43,033 bases of DNA. Source: Seleniivibrio woodruffii. GTDB lineage: Bacteria; Chrysiogenota; Deferribacteres; Deferribacterales; Geovibrionaceae. Position 1 is the first letter of the stretch; every line of letters begins with the position of its first letter. A program made the position numbers and the translations under genes. The notes under the pieces are model-generated. The model was not told where the DNA came from. It made no database searches and was given only the letters and a program-made list of their open reading frames with translations. This document shows, piece after piece, positions 33,046 through 40,892 of the stretch. The stretch covers positions 1 to 43,033 of the forward strand of contig NZ_JAJUIS010000013.1 in the NCBI RefSeq assembly GCF_029267515.1. Direction: 5' to 3'.

Positions 33046-35175
33046 ATGGAACACAAAGATCCATGCTGCAACTGTTGCTGTTCACAGGAACAGGAGAGCG
33101 GACAAAAAGAAATGCCGGAGGGCGGCAAACAGTCTGTCTTTCGCATAGAGGGTCTGGACTGTGCAGACTGTGCAGCGAAACTTGAAACCGTCGTACAGAA
33201 AATGGAGGGGGTTCTTTTCGCACGCCTCAGCTTCACATCGGCAACACTGACCGTTCGCCACAATATAAACAATGCGGTTATAGAGCGCGCCGTTAAACAG
33301 GCTGGATACAGAGCAATTGCCGCCGATGGCAGCGACGACGGACACAGCTCGTCATGGCTGAAAAACCACAAAACCATAGGCACGATACTGTCAGGACTTT
33401 TTCTTGTGCCGGCTTTCATATGGGACAGCACGCCGCTTTTTGCCGCTGCAATGTTCGCGGGCGGCTGGCATGTGGCTGTCACAGGACTTTATAACCTTCG
33501 CAGAAAGGTTATGGACACAAACCTTCTGATGCTTATTGCAGCCATAGGCGCTGGAGCTATAGGCGAATGGAGCGAAGGCGCAACGGTGGTTTTTCTGTTT
33601 TCCCTCGGCAATGCGCTTCAATCTTACACAATGGACAGAACAAGACGCTCCATACGCTCACTGATGGATAAAGCGCCCAACGAGGCTGTTGTTCTGCGCG
33701 GCGGGAAAGAAGAAAAAATGCACGTTGACAACATAGCAGTGGGCGACGTCATCCTCGTTAAACCCGGCGAAAAGATAGCCATGGACGGTGAGGTTATGAA
33801 CGGTTTTTCCGCCGTAAATCAGGCATCGATCACCGGAGAATCCGTTCCCGCCGAGAAACAGAAAGGAGATGCCGTTTATGCCGGAACGCTCAACACTACA
33901 GGCGCACTTACAATAAAGGTTACGCGCCTTGCCGCCGACTCCACCATAAGCCGCATCATGAACATGGTTGAAGAGGCGCAGGCACAGAAAGCACCTATGC
34001 AGACGCTGGTGGATAAATTTGCCGCGTGGTACACACCCGCTGTGATAGCTTCCGCAGTGCTGATAGTTGCCGTGCCGGTTCTGCTGTTCGGTCAGAATTT
34101 TGACGAATGGTTCTACAGAGCGCTTGTGCTGCTTGTAATCTCATGCCCATGTGCGCTGGTAATATCCACTCCGGTTTCCATAGTCTCAGCCATCGGTAAC
34201 GCTTCCAAGAGGGGAGTACTCATTAAAGGCGGTGTTTTCCTCGAACAGATGAGCCGTATAAAGGCTGTGGCGTTCGACAAGACAGGCACGCTGACATCTG
34301 GCAGCCCCGTTCTTACAGATGTTTTTGCAGTGAACGGAAACGAACATGAACTGAAAGTACTCGCGGCATCCGTTGAAAGATTCTCCGAACACCCTCTGGC
34401 ACACACCATAGCCGCATCAGTCGAACACGACGAACTTAAAGCGGCAGACAACTTCGAGGCGATACCCGGAATGGGTGCGAAAGCCGACGTAGAAGGCAGA
34501 ACAATATATATAGGCAGCCGGAAACTCTTTAACGGGCTTGCGGAGAAATATGATATAAACGGACTGGAACAGCATGGGAAAACAGTCGTCTTCATCGGAA
34601 CCAACGACAGAATACTCGGTTATCTGGCGCTCGCAGACGTTCTGCGCGAAGGCGGGAAGGAAGCGGTTAAGGCGCTTAAAGACAGTGGAATAGAATGTGT
34701 AGCGATGCTGACGGGAGACAACAGACGCGCGGCTGGAATGATAGCCGACAGGCTGGAACTTGACGTTTGTTACAGCGAACTGCTCCCTGAAGATAAAACC
34801 GCGGCACTTAAACCGCTTGCAGAAAAATACGGTAAAGTGGTGATGGTGGGCGATGGCGTCAACGACGCTCCGGCGCTTGCCACTGCCGACATAGGAATAG
34901 CCATGGGTGCCGCCGGAACTGACGCGGCGCTCGAAACAGCAGATATAACTCTTATGTCGGACGATATCGGAAAACTGCCCTATCTTATTAAACTGAGCAG
35001 AAAAACAGTCGCGGTGATTAAACAGAATATCACGTTTTCGGTACTGATAAAATTCGTGTTCATAGTGGGCACATTCGCAGGAATAACAAACCTCTGGCTG
35101 GCAGTGTTCGCAGATACAGGAGCGGCGCTGCTGGTTACAGCCAACGGTATGAGGCTTGTTCGTGAAGTTAAATAA
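33046..35175 (+). CDS. cadA: Cd/Zn/Pb-exporting P1B-type ATPase
   Basis: A 709-residue heavy-metal pump of the CadA/ZntA type. The N-terminus has a Cys cluster (CCNCCC, residues 7-12) and one HMA domain with GLDCADCAAK (Cys39, Cys42). The transmembrane ion site is CPC (367-369), followed by ALVISTPVSIVSAIGNA. The phosphorylated Asp411 is in DKTGTLTSG. Other motifs are TGES, HPLAHTI, MLTGDN and GDGVNDAPALATADIGIAMG. CPC followed by the STP segment and the CadC-like regulator indicate divalent Cd, Zn or Pb rather than copper. AGGGAG precedes the ATG. It ends 14 bases before the R1 repeat copy B. Confidence 0.95.
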   Translation: MEHKDPCCNCCCSQEQESGQKEMPEGGKQSVFRIEGLDCADCAAKLETVVQKMEGVLFARLSFTSATLTVRHNINNAVIERAVKQAGYRAIAADGSDDGHSSSWLKNHKTIGTILSGLFLVPAFIWDSTPLFAAAMFAGGWHVAVTGLYNLRRKVMDTNLLMLIAAIGAGAIGEWSEGATVVFLFSLGNALQSYTMDRTRRSIRSLMDKAPNEAVVLRGGKEEKMHVDNIAVGDVILVKPGEKIAMDGEVMNGFSAVNQASITGESVPAEKQKGDAVYAGTLNTTGALTIKVTRLAADSTISRIMNMVEEAQAQKAPMQTLVDKFAAWYTPAVIASAVLIVAVPVLLFGQNFDEWFYRALVLLVISCPCALVISTPVSIVSAIGNASKRGVLIKGGVFLEQMSRIKAVAFDKTGTLTSGSPVLTDVFAVNGNEHELKVLAASVERFSEHPLAHTIAASVEHDELKAADNFEAIPGMGAKADVEGRTIYIGSRKLFNGLAEKYDINGLEQHGKTVVFIGTNDRILGYLALADVLREGGKEAVKALKDSGIECVAMLTGDNRRAAGMIADRLELDVCYSELLPEDKTAALKPLAEKYGKVVMVGDGVNDAPALATADIGIAMGAAGTDAALETADITLMSDDIGKLPYLIKLSRKTVAVIKQNITFSVLIKFVFIVGTFAGITNLWLAVFADTGAALLVTANGMRLVREVK

Positions 35176-35189
35176 ATTTTTCAAACCAA

Positions 35190-35310
35190 TGACCTTTTAG
35201 AATCAAGCAGTTATAGGCAAAAAACGGAAAATATGCGCAGTGTACGTGTATTGTACATGAGCAGTATTTTCCGTTTTTTAACGACTAAATGCGTAGATTA
35301 TAAATGGTCA
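35190..35310 (-). repeat. imperfect palindromic element R1, copy B
   Basis: A 121-bp element with terminal inverted repeats tgaccttttagaatc (35190-35204) and gattataaatggtca (35296-35310), 13 of 15 paired. A 15-bp inner stem (aaaaaacggaaaata with tattttccgtttttt, 35219-35279) and a central hairpin (tgtac/gtaca) follow. Its right end includes the stop codon of the SDR gene. The inner stem with its T runs could also act as a bidirectional terminator between the convergent ATPase and SDR genes. It shares motifs and layout with copy A at 8806-8929. Confidence 0.7.
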
Positions 35311-36057
35311 GAGAATCATGCCGCCGGAGGCTTCTATTCGCATCCCGTTTATCCATCTGGCATCGGCAGAAAGCAAAGCTGCGACCGCACCGCCGATATC
35401 ATCAGGCAGACCGACACGACCAAGTGCAGTTATTGAAGCTATGTGGTCGTTCACATGTTTGTTGTCGCGTACCATACCGCCGCCGAAATCTGTCTCAATG
35501 GCTCCGGGGGCAAGCACAACAACACTGATACCTCTTTTGCCGAGTTCAGCCGCCATATAACGTGTCAGAACCTCTACACCGCCTTTCAAAGCGCCGTATG
35601 CGCTGTAGCCCGGCATACAGAACCTTGCCAGACCGGACGAAATATTCATAACACGTCCTCCGTCATTTATAAGAGGCAGAAGTTTCTGGGTGAGAAAGAA
35701 CGGGGCTTTCAGGTGGATGTCCACCAGAAGGTCGAACTGCTCCTCAGTCGTTTCCTCAAATGGTGCGTTTATGCCGATGCCTGCGTTATTCACGAGGTTA
35801 TCAAACCGCTCTGCGCCGAAAACTTCTGAGAGAACTTTTTTAACGGAATCTGCAAATACGCTGAAAGTTCCGCTCTTTGAAACGTCAAGCTGCAAAGCTG
35901 CCGCCTGCCTGCCGAGTTTTTCTATCTCAGTAACGACCGACTCCGCTTCGTCTTTCTTGCTGTTGTATGTGAGAATTATGTCGTGTCCGCGCTCAGCCAG
36001 TTTAAGCGCCATGTTTTTACCTAGTCCGCGGCTTCCGCCTGTGATGAGTGTTATCAT
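35308..36057 (-). CDS. short-chain dehydrogenase/reductase
   Basis: A 249-residue classical SDR with a Rossmann fold. The cofactor site is TGGSRGLG (6-13), NNAG is at 90-93, and the catalytic set is Ser141 (ISSG), Tyr154 and Lys158 (YSAYGALKGG). The loop after strand beta-2 (TYNSKKDEAE) has Asn-Ser-Lys rather than an acidic residue, favouring NADPH. PGAIETDF and the terminal INGMRIEASGGMIL are typical of FabG-like members. No substrate can be named, as there is no pathway context. It is a lone gene, and its stop codon lies inside repeat R1 copy B. Confidence 0.92.
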   Translation of the reverse strand: MITLITGGSRGLGKNMALKLAERGHDIILTYNSKKDEAESVVTEIEKLGRQAAALQLDVSKSGTFSVFADSVKKVLSEVFGAERFDNLVNNAGIGINAPFEETTEEQFDLLVDIHLKAPFFLTQKLLPLINDGGRVMNISSGLARFCMPGYSAYGALKGGVEVLTRYMAAELGKRGISVVVLAPGAIETDFGGGMVRDNKHVNDHIASITALGRVGLPDDIGGAVAALLSADARWINGMRIEASGGMIL

Positions 36058-36157
36058 AGAAATACCTCACAATGAATTTCCTATATAATAATCCACGCAA
36101 GGTTATATTTAAATACACAGAGATGTGAAATGATTGCCTGTTCCTGCAAAAAGCAAC

Positions 36158-36182
36158 AAAAAAGGGGAGCTTAAAGCCCCCC
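36158..36182 (-). terminator. pheST terminator
   Basis: On the minus strand GGGGGGCTT pairs with AAGCTCCCC (one G-U) with a minimal loop, followed by TTTTTTG. It lies six bases after the pheT stop. Confidence 0.8.
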
Positions 36183-36187
36183 GCGTT

Positions 36188-38554
36188 TTATCTGAGTATT
36201 GCACCAAATTCTTTGGTCAGGTTCTCTATCATTTTGAGCAGCAGCCCGTTTGTCTCCTCGTCCGTCAGGGTTCTGTCGGAAGCTGTGAAATACACACGGT
36301 ATGTGCGGCTCTCTTTACCTTCTTCAATGCCTTTTCCGGCGTAAACATCGAACAGGAAAGCGTCTTCGGCAAGTTTGCTCGTACCTTTTATACAGTTTAT
36401 CATATCCACTGACGCAGTTGCCCTATCAACAACTACTGATATATCTTTGTATATCGACGGGAATTTGCTGAAATCAGCAAACTTGTACTGGAACACCGCA
36501 TTTTCCACAAGCAGTTCCATATCTATTTCAAAAAGCACAACGTTTTCACGGATGTCCGCTTCGTCCGCAACCGCAGGGTGAAGCTCGCCGATGAAACCGA
36601 TGACAGTTCCGTTTACAACAACGTCAGCACCTTTTCCTGGATGCAGGAAGTGTTTGCCGCTTCTGACATATTCCGCTTTTATTTTGTATGAGTTCAGCAC
36701 GTTTTCAAGTATGCCCTTGAGCGCGAAAAAAGGCTCAACTGGTGCGGGAGCCGCCCAACTCATGGTCCAGAAATCGCCCGCAACAGCAGCCGTAAACTTC
36801 ATGCGCTGTTCGGGCAGTCTGTCCGTCTTTATGAAAGAAGATGCAAACTCGAAAAAGCGAGCCTGTTTAAAACCATTGTTAAGGTTATACTTTATATTTG
36901 CCAGAAGACCGGGGAACACAAGAGTTCTCAGTGTATTCATGTCTTCGGAGATGGGATTCAGTAATTTCACAAATTTAGCTTCATCGTCAAACAGCTTTAA
37001 AAAATCATCCTTCATGAAAGAGTAGTTTATAGCCTCGTTGAAGCCCAGTGTTTTCATCTGATATCCGATGTCGCGTCTCGCCGCGAGCAGCCTGCTCATG
37101 GGTTTTGAATCGGAATCTATGCGTGGCAGAGTGGTCGGGATGTTGTCGTATCCGTACATCCTCGCAACCTCTTCGGCTATATCCTGATCGGATACGATAT
37201 CTACTCTGTAAGACGGAGCGGTCACTGTTATTGAAGTACCGCTTACCGCAGGGTTCAAACCAAGGTCGGACAGTATTTTAACTATCTGCTCGTCGGGAAC
37301 GGAAGTTCCCAGATAGCTGTTTATCCATTTGGTATCAACAGTCACCTTTCTTTCGGCGGCTTCGGCATATTCGCCGAGTTTACCTTTGCATATCTTACCT
37401 CCGGCAACCTCCTGAAGAAGATAAGCAGCGTAATCCACCATTTTAACGGGGTTTGCGGGATCCGCTCCCCTTTCGTATCTGTATGCCGCGTCGGATGTCA
37501 TTCCGAGTTTCCTTGCAGTTTTTCTGGTCTGTTTAGGCTCGAAATAGGCACACTCAAGAAACACGTCCTTAGTGTCGTCGCTTATACCGGAGTGTTCGCC
37601 GCCCATAACTCCAGCAAGAGCCAGAATTTTCTTTTCATCGGTGATGAGGAGCATCTCTTCGGTGAAAGAGCGCTCTTTTTCATCCAGCAGAAGGAGTTTT
37701 TCACCCGCTTTCGCGTTACGAATGATGATTTTACCGTCAATCTCGCGCAGGTCAAACGTGTGGAGCGGCTGACCGTACTCGAACATAACATAGTTAGTTA
37801 CGTCAACTACGTTGTTTATGGGACGTACGCCGACAGCACGCAGTCTGTTCTGCATCCAGACGGGCGACGGAGCTATTTTCACGTCCTTTATCACCCTTCC
37901 TATGTACGACGGGCAAGCCTCTTTGTTCTCGATAACGACTCCGCCGTAATTTTCGGCTTTGTCGTCAGTCTCGGCAAGGTTCCAGCTTCTCTCTTTCAGT
38001 TTAAGTCCGTAAAGAGCCGCAATCTCCCGCGCATAGCCCACCATACTGAGACAGTCCGCCCTGTTGGGGGTAATGCCTATCTCCATAACGGTGTCTGGAA
38101 ATCCGAGATATTCGTTTATATCCATCCCCGCCTCAAGGTGGTCTGGAAGTATCATTATGCCTGCATGGTCGTCGGAAAGACCTATTTCATCCTCGGCGCA
38201 TATCATACCGCAGGATTCTATGCCGCGTATTTTTGCTTTTTTGATTTTAAATCCGCCCGGCAGTTCCGCGCCTATCATGGCGAAAACAACAGTCTGCCCC
38301 GCCCTTACGTTGGGCGCGCCGCAAACAACCTGATGTTCCTCTGCGCCTGTTGAAACAACACACAGGGACAGTTTGTCCGCATCGGGGTGCTTTTCGCATT
38401 TCAGCACTTTTGCAACTACGACATTGTTTAGTCTGTTTTTCGTTTCGACAGATTCAACCTCAAGCCCCGACATAGTAAGTTTCGCCGCAAGCTCCTGCAT
38501 GTCTATTCCGGTGGTATCTACAAATTCGTTTATCCAGTTGATGCTTATTTTCAT
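36188..38554 (-). CDS. pheT: phenylalanine--tRNA ligase beta subunit
   Basis: PheT is the editing and tRNA-binding subunit of the (alpha-beta)2 enzyme. The 788-residue length matches the long bacterial form. In order: MKISINWINEFVDT N-terminal part, a tRNA-binding OB domain (about 40-150; VAKVLKCEKHPDADKLSLC, QVVCGAPNVRAGQ), the B3/B4 editing module (about 200-400; NRADCLSMVGYAREIAALYG precedes it), the B5 domain, the catalytic-like core, and a C-terminal ferredoxin-fold anticodon domain beginning KFPSIYKDISVVVDR. GGAGG lies upstream of the ATG. The gene follows pheS by 14 bases. Confidence 0.97.
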   Translation of the reverse strand: MKISINWINEFVDTTGIDMQELAAKLTMSGLEVESVETKNRLNNVVVAKVLKCEKHPDADKLSLCVVSTGAEEHQVVCGAPNVRAGQTVVFAMIGAELPGGFKIKKAKIRGIESCGMICAEDEIGLSDDHAGIMILPDHLEAGMDINEYLGFPDTVMEIGITPNRADCLSMVGYAREIAALYGLKLKERSWNLAETDDKAENYGGVVIENKEACPSYIGRVIKDVKIAPSPVWMQNRLRAVGVRPINNVVDVTNYVMFEYGQPLHTFDLREIDGKIIIRNAKAGEKLLLLDEKERSFTEEMLLITDEKKILALAGVMGGEHSGISDDTKDVFLECAYFEPKQTRKTARKLGMTSDAAYRYERGADPANPVKMVDYAAYLLQEVAGGKICKGKLGEYAEAAERKVTVDTKWINSYLGTSVPDEQIVKILSDLGLNPAVSGTSITVTAPSYRVDIVSDQDIAEEVARMYGYDNIPTTLPRIDSDSKPMSRLLAARRDIGYQMKTLGFNEAINYSFMKDDFLKLFDDEAKFVKLLNPISEDMNTLRTLVFPGLLANIKYNLNNGFKQARFFEFASSFIKTDRLPEQRMKFTAAVAGDFWTMSWAAPAPVEPFFALKGILENVLNSYKIKAEYVRSGKHFLHPGKGADVVVNGTVIGFIGELHPAVADEADIRENVVLFEIDMELLVENAVFQYKFADFSKFPSIYKDISVVVDRATASVDMINCIKGTSKLAEDAFLFDVYAGKGIEEGKESRTYRVYFTASDRTLTDEETNGLLLKMIENLTKEFGAILR

Positions 38555-38568
38555 TTCATTCCTCCGCC

Positions 38569-39582
38569 TTAAAACTGCCTTAAAAATTTCAGGTTGTTTT
38601 CAAAGAATGAGCGAAGGTCGCCTATGCCGTATTTCAGCATGGTTATACGCTCTATGCCCATTCCGAAGGCGAAGCCTCTATATATACTGGTGTCGTAACC
38701 TGCGTGTTTAAAAACCTCGTTGTTCACCATTCCGCAGCCGAGGATTTCAAGCCAGCCTGTGCCTTTGCACACACGGCAGCCCTTCTGTCCGCAGATCACG
38801 CAGCCCATATCCACCTCTGCGCTGGGTTCTGTGAACGGAAAGAAACTGGGGCGGAAACGCACGGGTATCTCTTTTCCGAACATGCGCTGAATGAACTCGG
38901 TAAGAGTGCCTTTAAGGTCGCCGAAAGTTACGTCTTTATCAACGAGCAGACCTTCAACCTGATGAAACATAGGTGTGTGCGTCAGATCATAATCGCATCT
39001 GTAAACTTTTCCGGGAGCAATGATTTTTATGGGCGGCTGATTATCCTTCATAGTCCTTGCCTGAACAGGCGAGGTGTGGGTGCGCAGAAGGATATCTTCC
39101 GATATATAAAACGTATCCTGCATATCTCTTGCGGGGTGTTCTTTGGGGATGTTGAGCATTTCAAAGTTGAAAAGGTCAAGTTCCGCTTCGGGACCGACAG
39201 CAACTTCGAAGCCCATGGATGTAAATATGTTAACTATCTCATAGTAAACGGACATAATGGGGTGTATGCTGCCAGTGGTCAGAGGAAGACCGGACATTGT
39301 GACATCCAGTGATTCGCCAGTAAGTTTTGACGAAAGCTCCGCCTGCGCAAGTTTTTTATCCTGCGCTTCATACTGTGCCTCAAAAGAGTTACGCAGCTCG
39401 CCTATCATCATTCCGAACTCTTTTTTCTGTTCGTTGGGAACGTCTTTAAGCTGTTTACTGAGATCGCTTATGATACCTTTTTTGCCGAGGTATTTAACCT
39501 TTACCTCGTAAAGCTGCTGAGTGGAGGCTGCCTGCGCAATCTCCTGTTCGAATTGCCTGATGGTCTGTAAATCGACTTGCAT
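38569..39582 (-). CDS. pheS: phenylalanine--tRNA ligase alpha subunit
   Basis: PheS holds the class II catalytic site that activates phenylalanine. The 337-residue protein starts with a coiled-coil arm (about 1-85) and continues with motif 2 (HTPMFHQVEGLLVD), RFRPSFFPFTEPSAEVDM and motif 3 (GFAFGMGIERITMLKYGI). GWLEILGCGMV lines the active site. The CxxC-type insert VICGQKGCRVCKGTGW resembles a zinc knuckle, found in part of the family. The ATG at 39582 has CGGAG upstream. It is separated from the rplT terminator by repeat R2 copy 2, so pheST probably has its own promoter, which I cannot place with confidence. Confidence 0.97.
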   Translation of the reverse strand: MQVDLQTIRQFEQEIAQAASTQQLYEVKVKYLGKKGIISDLSKQLKDVPNEQKKEFGMMIGELRNSFEAQYEAQDKKLAQAELSSKLTGESLDVTMSGLPLTTGSIHPIMSVYYEIVNIFTSMGFEVAVGPEAELDLFNFEMLNIPKEHPARDMQDTFYISEDILLRTHTSPVQARTMKDNQPPIKIIAPGKVYRCDYDLTHTPMFHQVEGLLVDKDVTFGDLKGTLTEFIQRMFGKEIPVRFRPSFFPFTEPSAEVDMGCVICGQKGCRVCKGTGWLEILGCGMVNNEVFKHAGYDTSIYRGFAFGMGIERITMLKYGIGDLRSFFENNLKFLRQF

Positions 39583-39610
39583 TTATATTCTCCGACTGGG
39601 GATTTACATT

Positions 39611-39675
39611 TGAGATCGCTTCGTTGCTCTGCTTCCCGCAAAGACTTTTCTGCGAGCCGCAGGCGAAGCAGTCTG
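39611..39675. repeat. palindromic repeat R2, copy 2
   Basis: A 65-bp imperfect inverted repeat in the pheS leader. The outer arms are tgagatcgcttcg at the left and cgaagcagtctgg at the right, with an internal partial pair (cccgcaaagac with tctgcgagccgc). It belongs to the same family as 14763-14840 and 22648-22784. An adjacent inverted repeat (ttttttataca at 39677-39687 and tgtataaaaaa at 39708-39718) joins it to the rplT terminator. Confidence 0.7.
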
Positions 39676-39712
39676 GTTTTTTATACAAACCCAATACCTA
39701 TTGAGGCTGTAT

Positions 39713-39737
39713 AAAAAAGGGGAGCTTTTGGCTCCCC
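39713..39737 (-). terminator. rplT operon terminator
   Basis: On the minus strand GGGGAGC pairs with GCTCCCC around a five-base loop (caaaa), followed by six T. It ends the thrS-infC-rpmI-rplT transcript 12 bases after the rplT stop. Confidence 0.9.
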
Positions 39738-39749
39738 CGTTTAGCTTAA

Positions 39750-40097
39750 TCAGGCTTTAACCTGCTTGCAAAGCTGTTCAAATTCGGCGGGGCTTTTAAC
39801 CGCCATATCGGCGAGGACTTTTCTGTCCAGCTCGATACCTTGTTTTTTCAGACCGCCCATGAAAGCACTGTAGCTGAGTCCGTGCTGGCGAACTGCGGCA
39901 TTGATACGGATGATCCACAGTTTTCTGAAATCACGTTTTTTGATCTTTCTGCCCGCGAATGCGAAGTTAAGCGCACGCTCAACCGCCTCACGGCTCTTTT
40001 TGTAGACGTTGTTAATCTGTCCTCTGAAACCTTTGGAGCGTTTCAGCCACTCTTTTCTTCTTCTGCGGGTTTTAAACCCGCCTTTAGCTCTTGGCAC
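39750..40097 (-). CDS. rplT: 50S ribosomal protein L20
   Basis: L20 binds 23S rRNA early in large-subunit assembly. The 115-residue protein has the usual length, with the basic N-terminal extension ([21 protein letters not shown]) and the conserved [16 protein letters not shown] and [10 protein letters not shown] segments. The start codon is GTG at 40097, with AAGGAGG seven bases upstream; there is no ATG at this end. It ends the conserved infC-rpmI-rplT cluster. Confidence 0.97.
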   Translation of the reverse strand: MPRAKGGFKTRRRRKEWLKRSKGFRGQINNVYKKSREAVERALNFAFAGRKIKKRDFRKLWIIRINAAVRQHGLSYSAFMGGLKKQGIELDRKVLADMAVKSPAEFEQLCKQVKA

Positions 40098-40115
40098 TGT
40101 TAACCTCCTTAATCC

Positions 40116-40313
40116 TTACATGTAGGGCAGCAAAACTTTGATATTCTGCGCATCTTGCCCCTGAAGAATCGTGGATTGGCGCAGTGACCGCTTACGCTTC
40201 GTAGTCTTTTTTGTCAGAATGTGTCTGAGACTACATTTCTTTGCTTTAACTTTGCCGCTTCCGGTAATTTTAAACCTTTTTGCGGCGCCCTTGTGGGTCT
40301 TCATTTTCGGCAT
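40116..40313 (-). CDS. rpmI: 50S ribosomal protein L35
   Basis: L35 is a small basic protein of the large subunit. The 65-residue sequence begins [20 protein letters not shown] and has the typical [18 protein letters not shown] region and ends in VLLPYM, like other L35 proteins. AAGGAG lies before the ATG at 40313. It sits 18 bases after infC and 18 bases before rplT. Confidence 0.97.
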   Translation of the reverse strand: MPKMKTHKGAAKRFKITGSGKVKAKKCSLRHILTKKTTKRKRSLRQSTILQGQDAQNIKVLLPYM

Positions 40314-40331
40314 TTCGAAAACTCCTTAAAA

Positions 40332-40889
40332 TTAGTTTCCAGCCGGAGACGCAACAGGTGAAATCATCATGATTTGCTGTTTACCCTGCATCTCTGGTTT
40401 CTGGTCAACGACACCGACGTCTGCGACGTCTGTCTTGACTTTATTAAGTAACTCCATTCCGGCTTCCTGAAACATCATCTCGCGTCCTCTGTATCGAAGG
40501 ACGACCTTGACCTTGTCTCCAGCCTCAAGGAACTTACGCACCGCCTTCAGCTTGACGTTGTAATCGTGTTCCTCAATTTTCGGACGGAATTTAACTTCCT
40601 TTGTGTCCACCTGATTCTGGCGTTGTTTTTTTCTGGCTTCCCTGTCTTTTTTCTCTTTTTCAAATTTGAACTTGCCGTAGTCCATGACCCGGCAGACAGG
40701 CGGTTTTGCCGTGGGAGCGACCTCAACAAGGTCAAGCCCCGCGCGCTCGGCAAGTCTTAATGCCTCATCTATGGAACACACGCCATATTGTGTTCCGTCG
40801 TCCAAAACAAGCCTTACCTCTTTATGGGGAATAGCTTCGTTAATCCGTTCTTTGTCCGCACTGGGACCGAATTTGCCGCCGACCTTTAT
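40332..40889 (-). CDS. infC: translation initiation factor IF-3, AUA start
   Basis: IF-3 keeps ribosomal subunits apart and monitors the initiator codon. The conserved N-terminal part (INEAIPHKEVRLVL) requires a start upstream of the first in-frame ATG at 40805. In frame, the codons before it read back to TGA (40893-40895), TAT and ATA (40887-40889), so ATA is the only initiator-like codon at the N-terminus. GGAGG lies six bases upstream. This gives 185 residues, as expected (E. coli has 180). The IF3-N domain (about 15-85) has GLDLVEVAP and PPVCRVMDYGKFKFE; the IF3-C domain (about 95-185) has KEVKFRPKIEEHDY and VVLRYRGREM. A rare start codon is typical of infC because IF-3 represses its own translation. 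Confidence 0.93.
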   Translation of the reverse strand: MKVGGKFGPSADKERINEAIPHKEVRLVLDDGTQYGVCSIDEALRLAERAGLDLVEVAPTAKPPVCRVMDYGKFKFEKEKKDREARKKQRQNQVDTKEVKFRPKIEEHDYNVKLKAVRKFLEAGDKVKVVLRYRGREMMFQEAGMELLNKVKTDVADVGVVDQKPEMQGKQQIMMISPVASPAGN

Positions 40890-40892
40890 ATA

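Noticed and set aside
35219-35279. Plain bidirectional terminator as the sole explanation for the hairpin after cadA
   Set aside because: The T runs do support termination, but the outer arms and shared motifs extend 15-30 bases beyond each side and match the element at 8806-8929, so it is described as a repeat with a likely terminator role.
39583-39749. pheST attenuator with a Phe-rich leader peptide
   Set aside because: No short Phe-rich open frame was found; the hairpins here are explained by repeat R2 and the rplT terminator.
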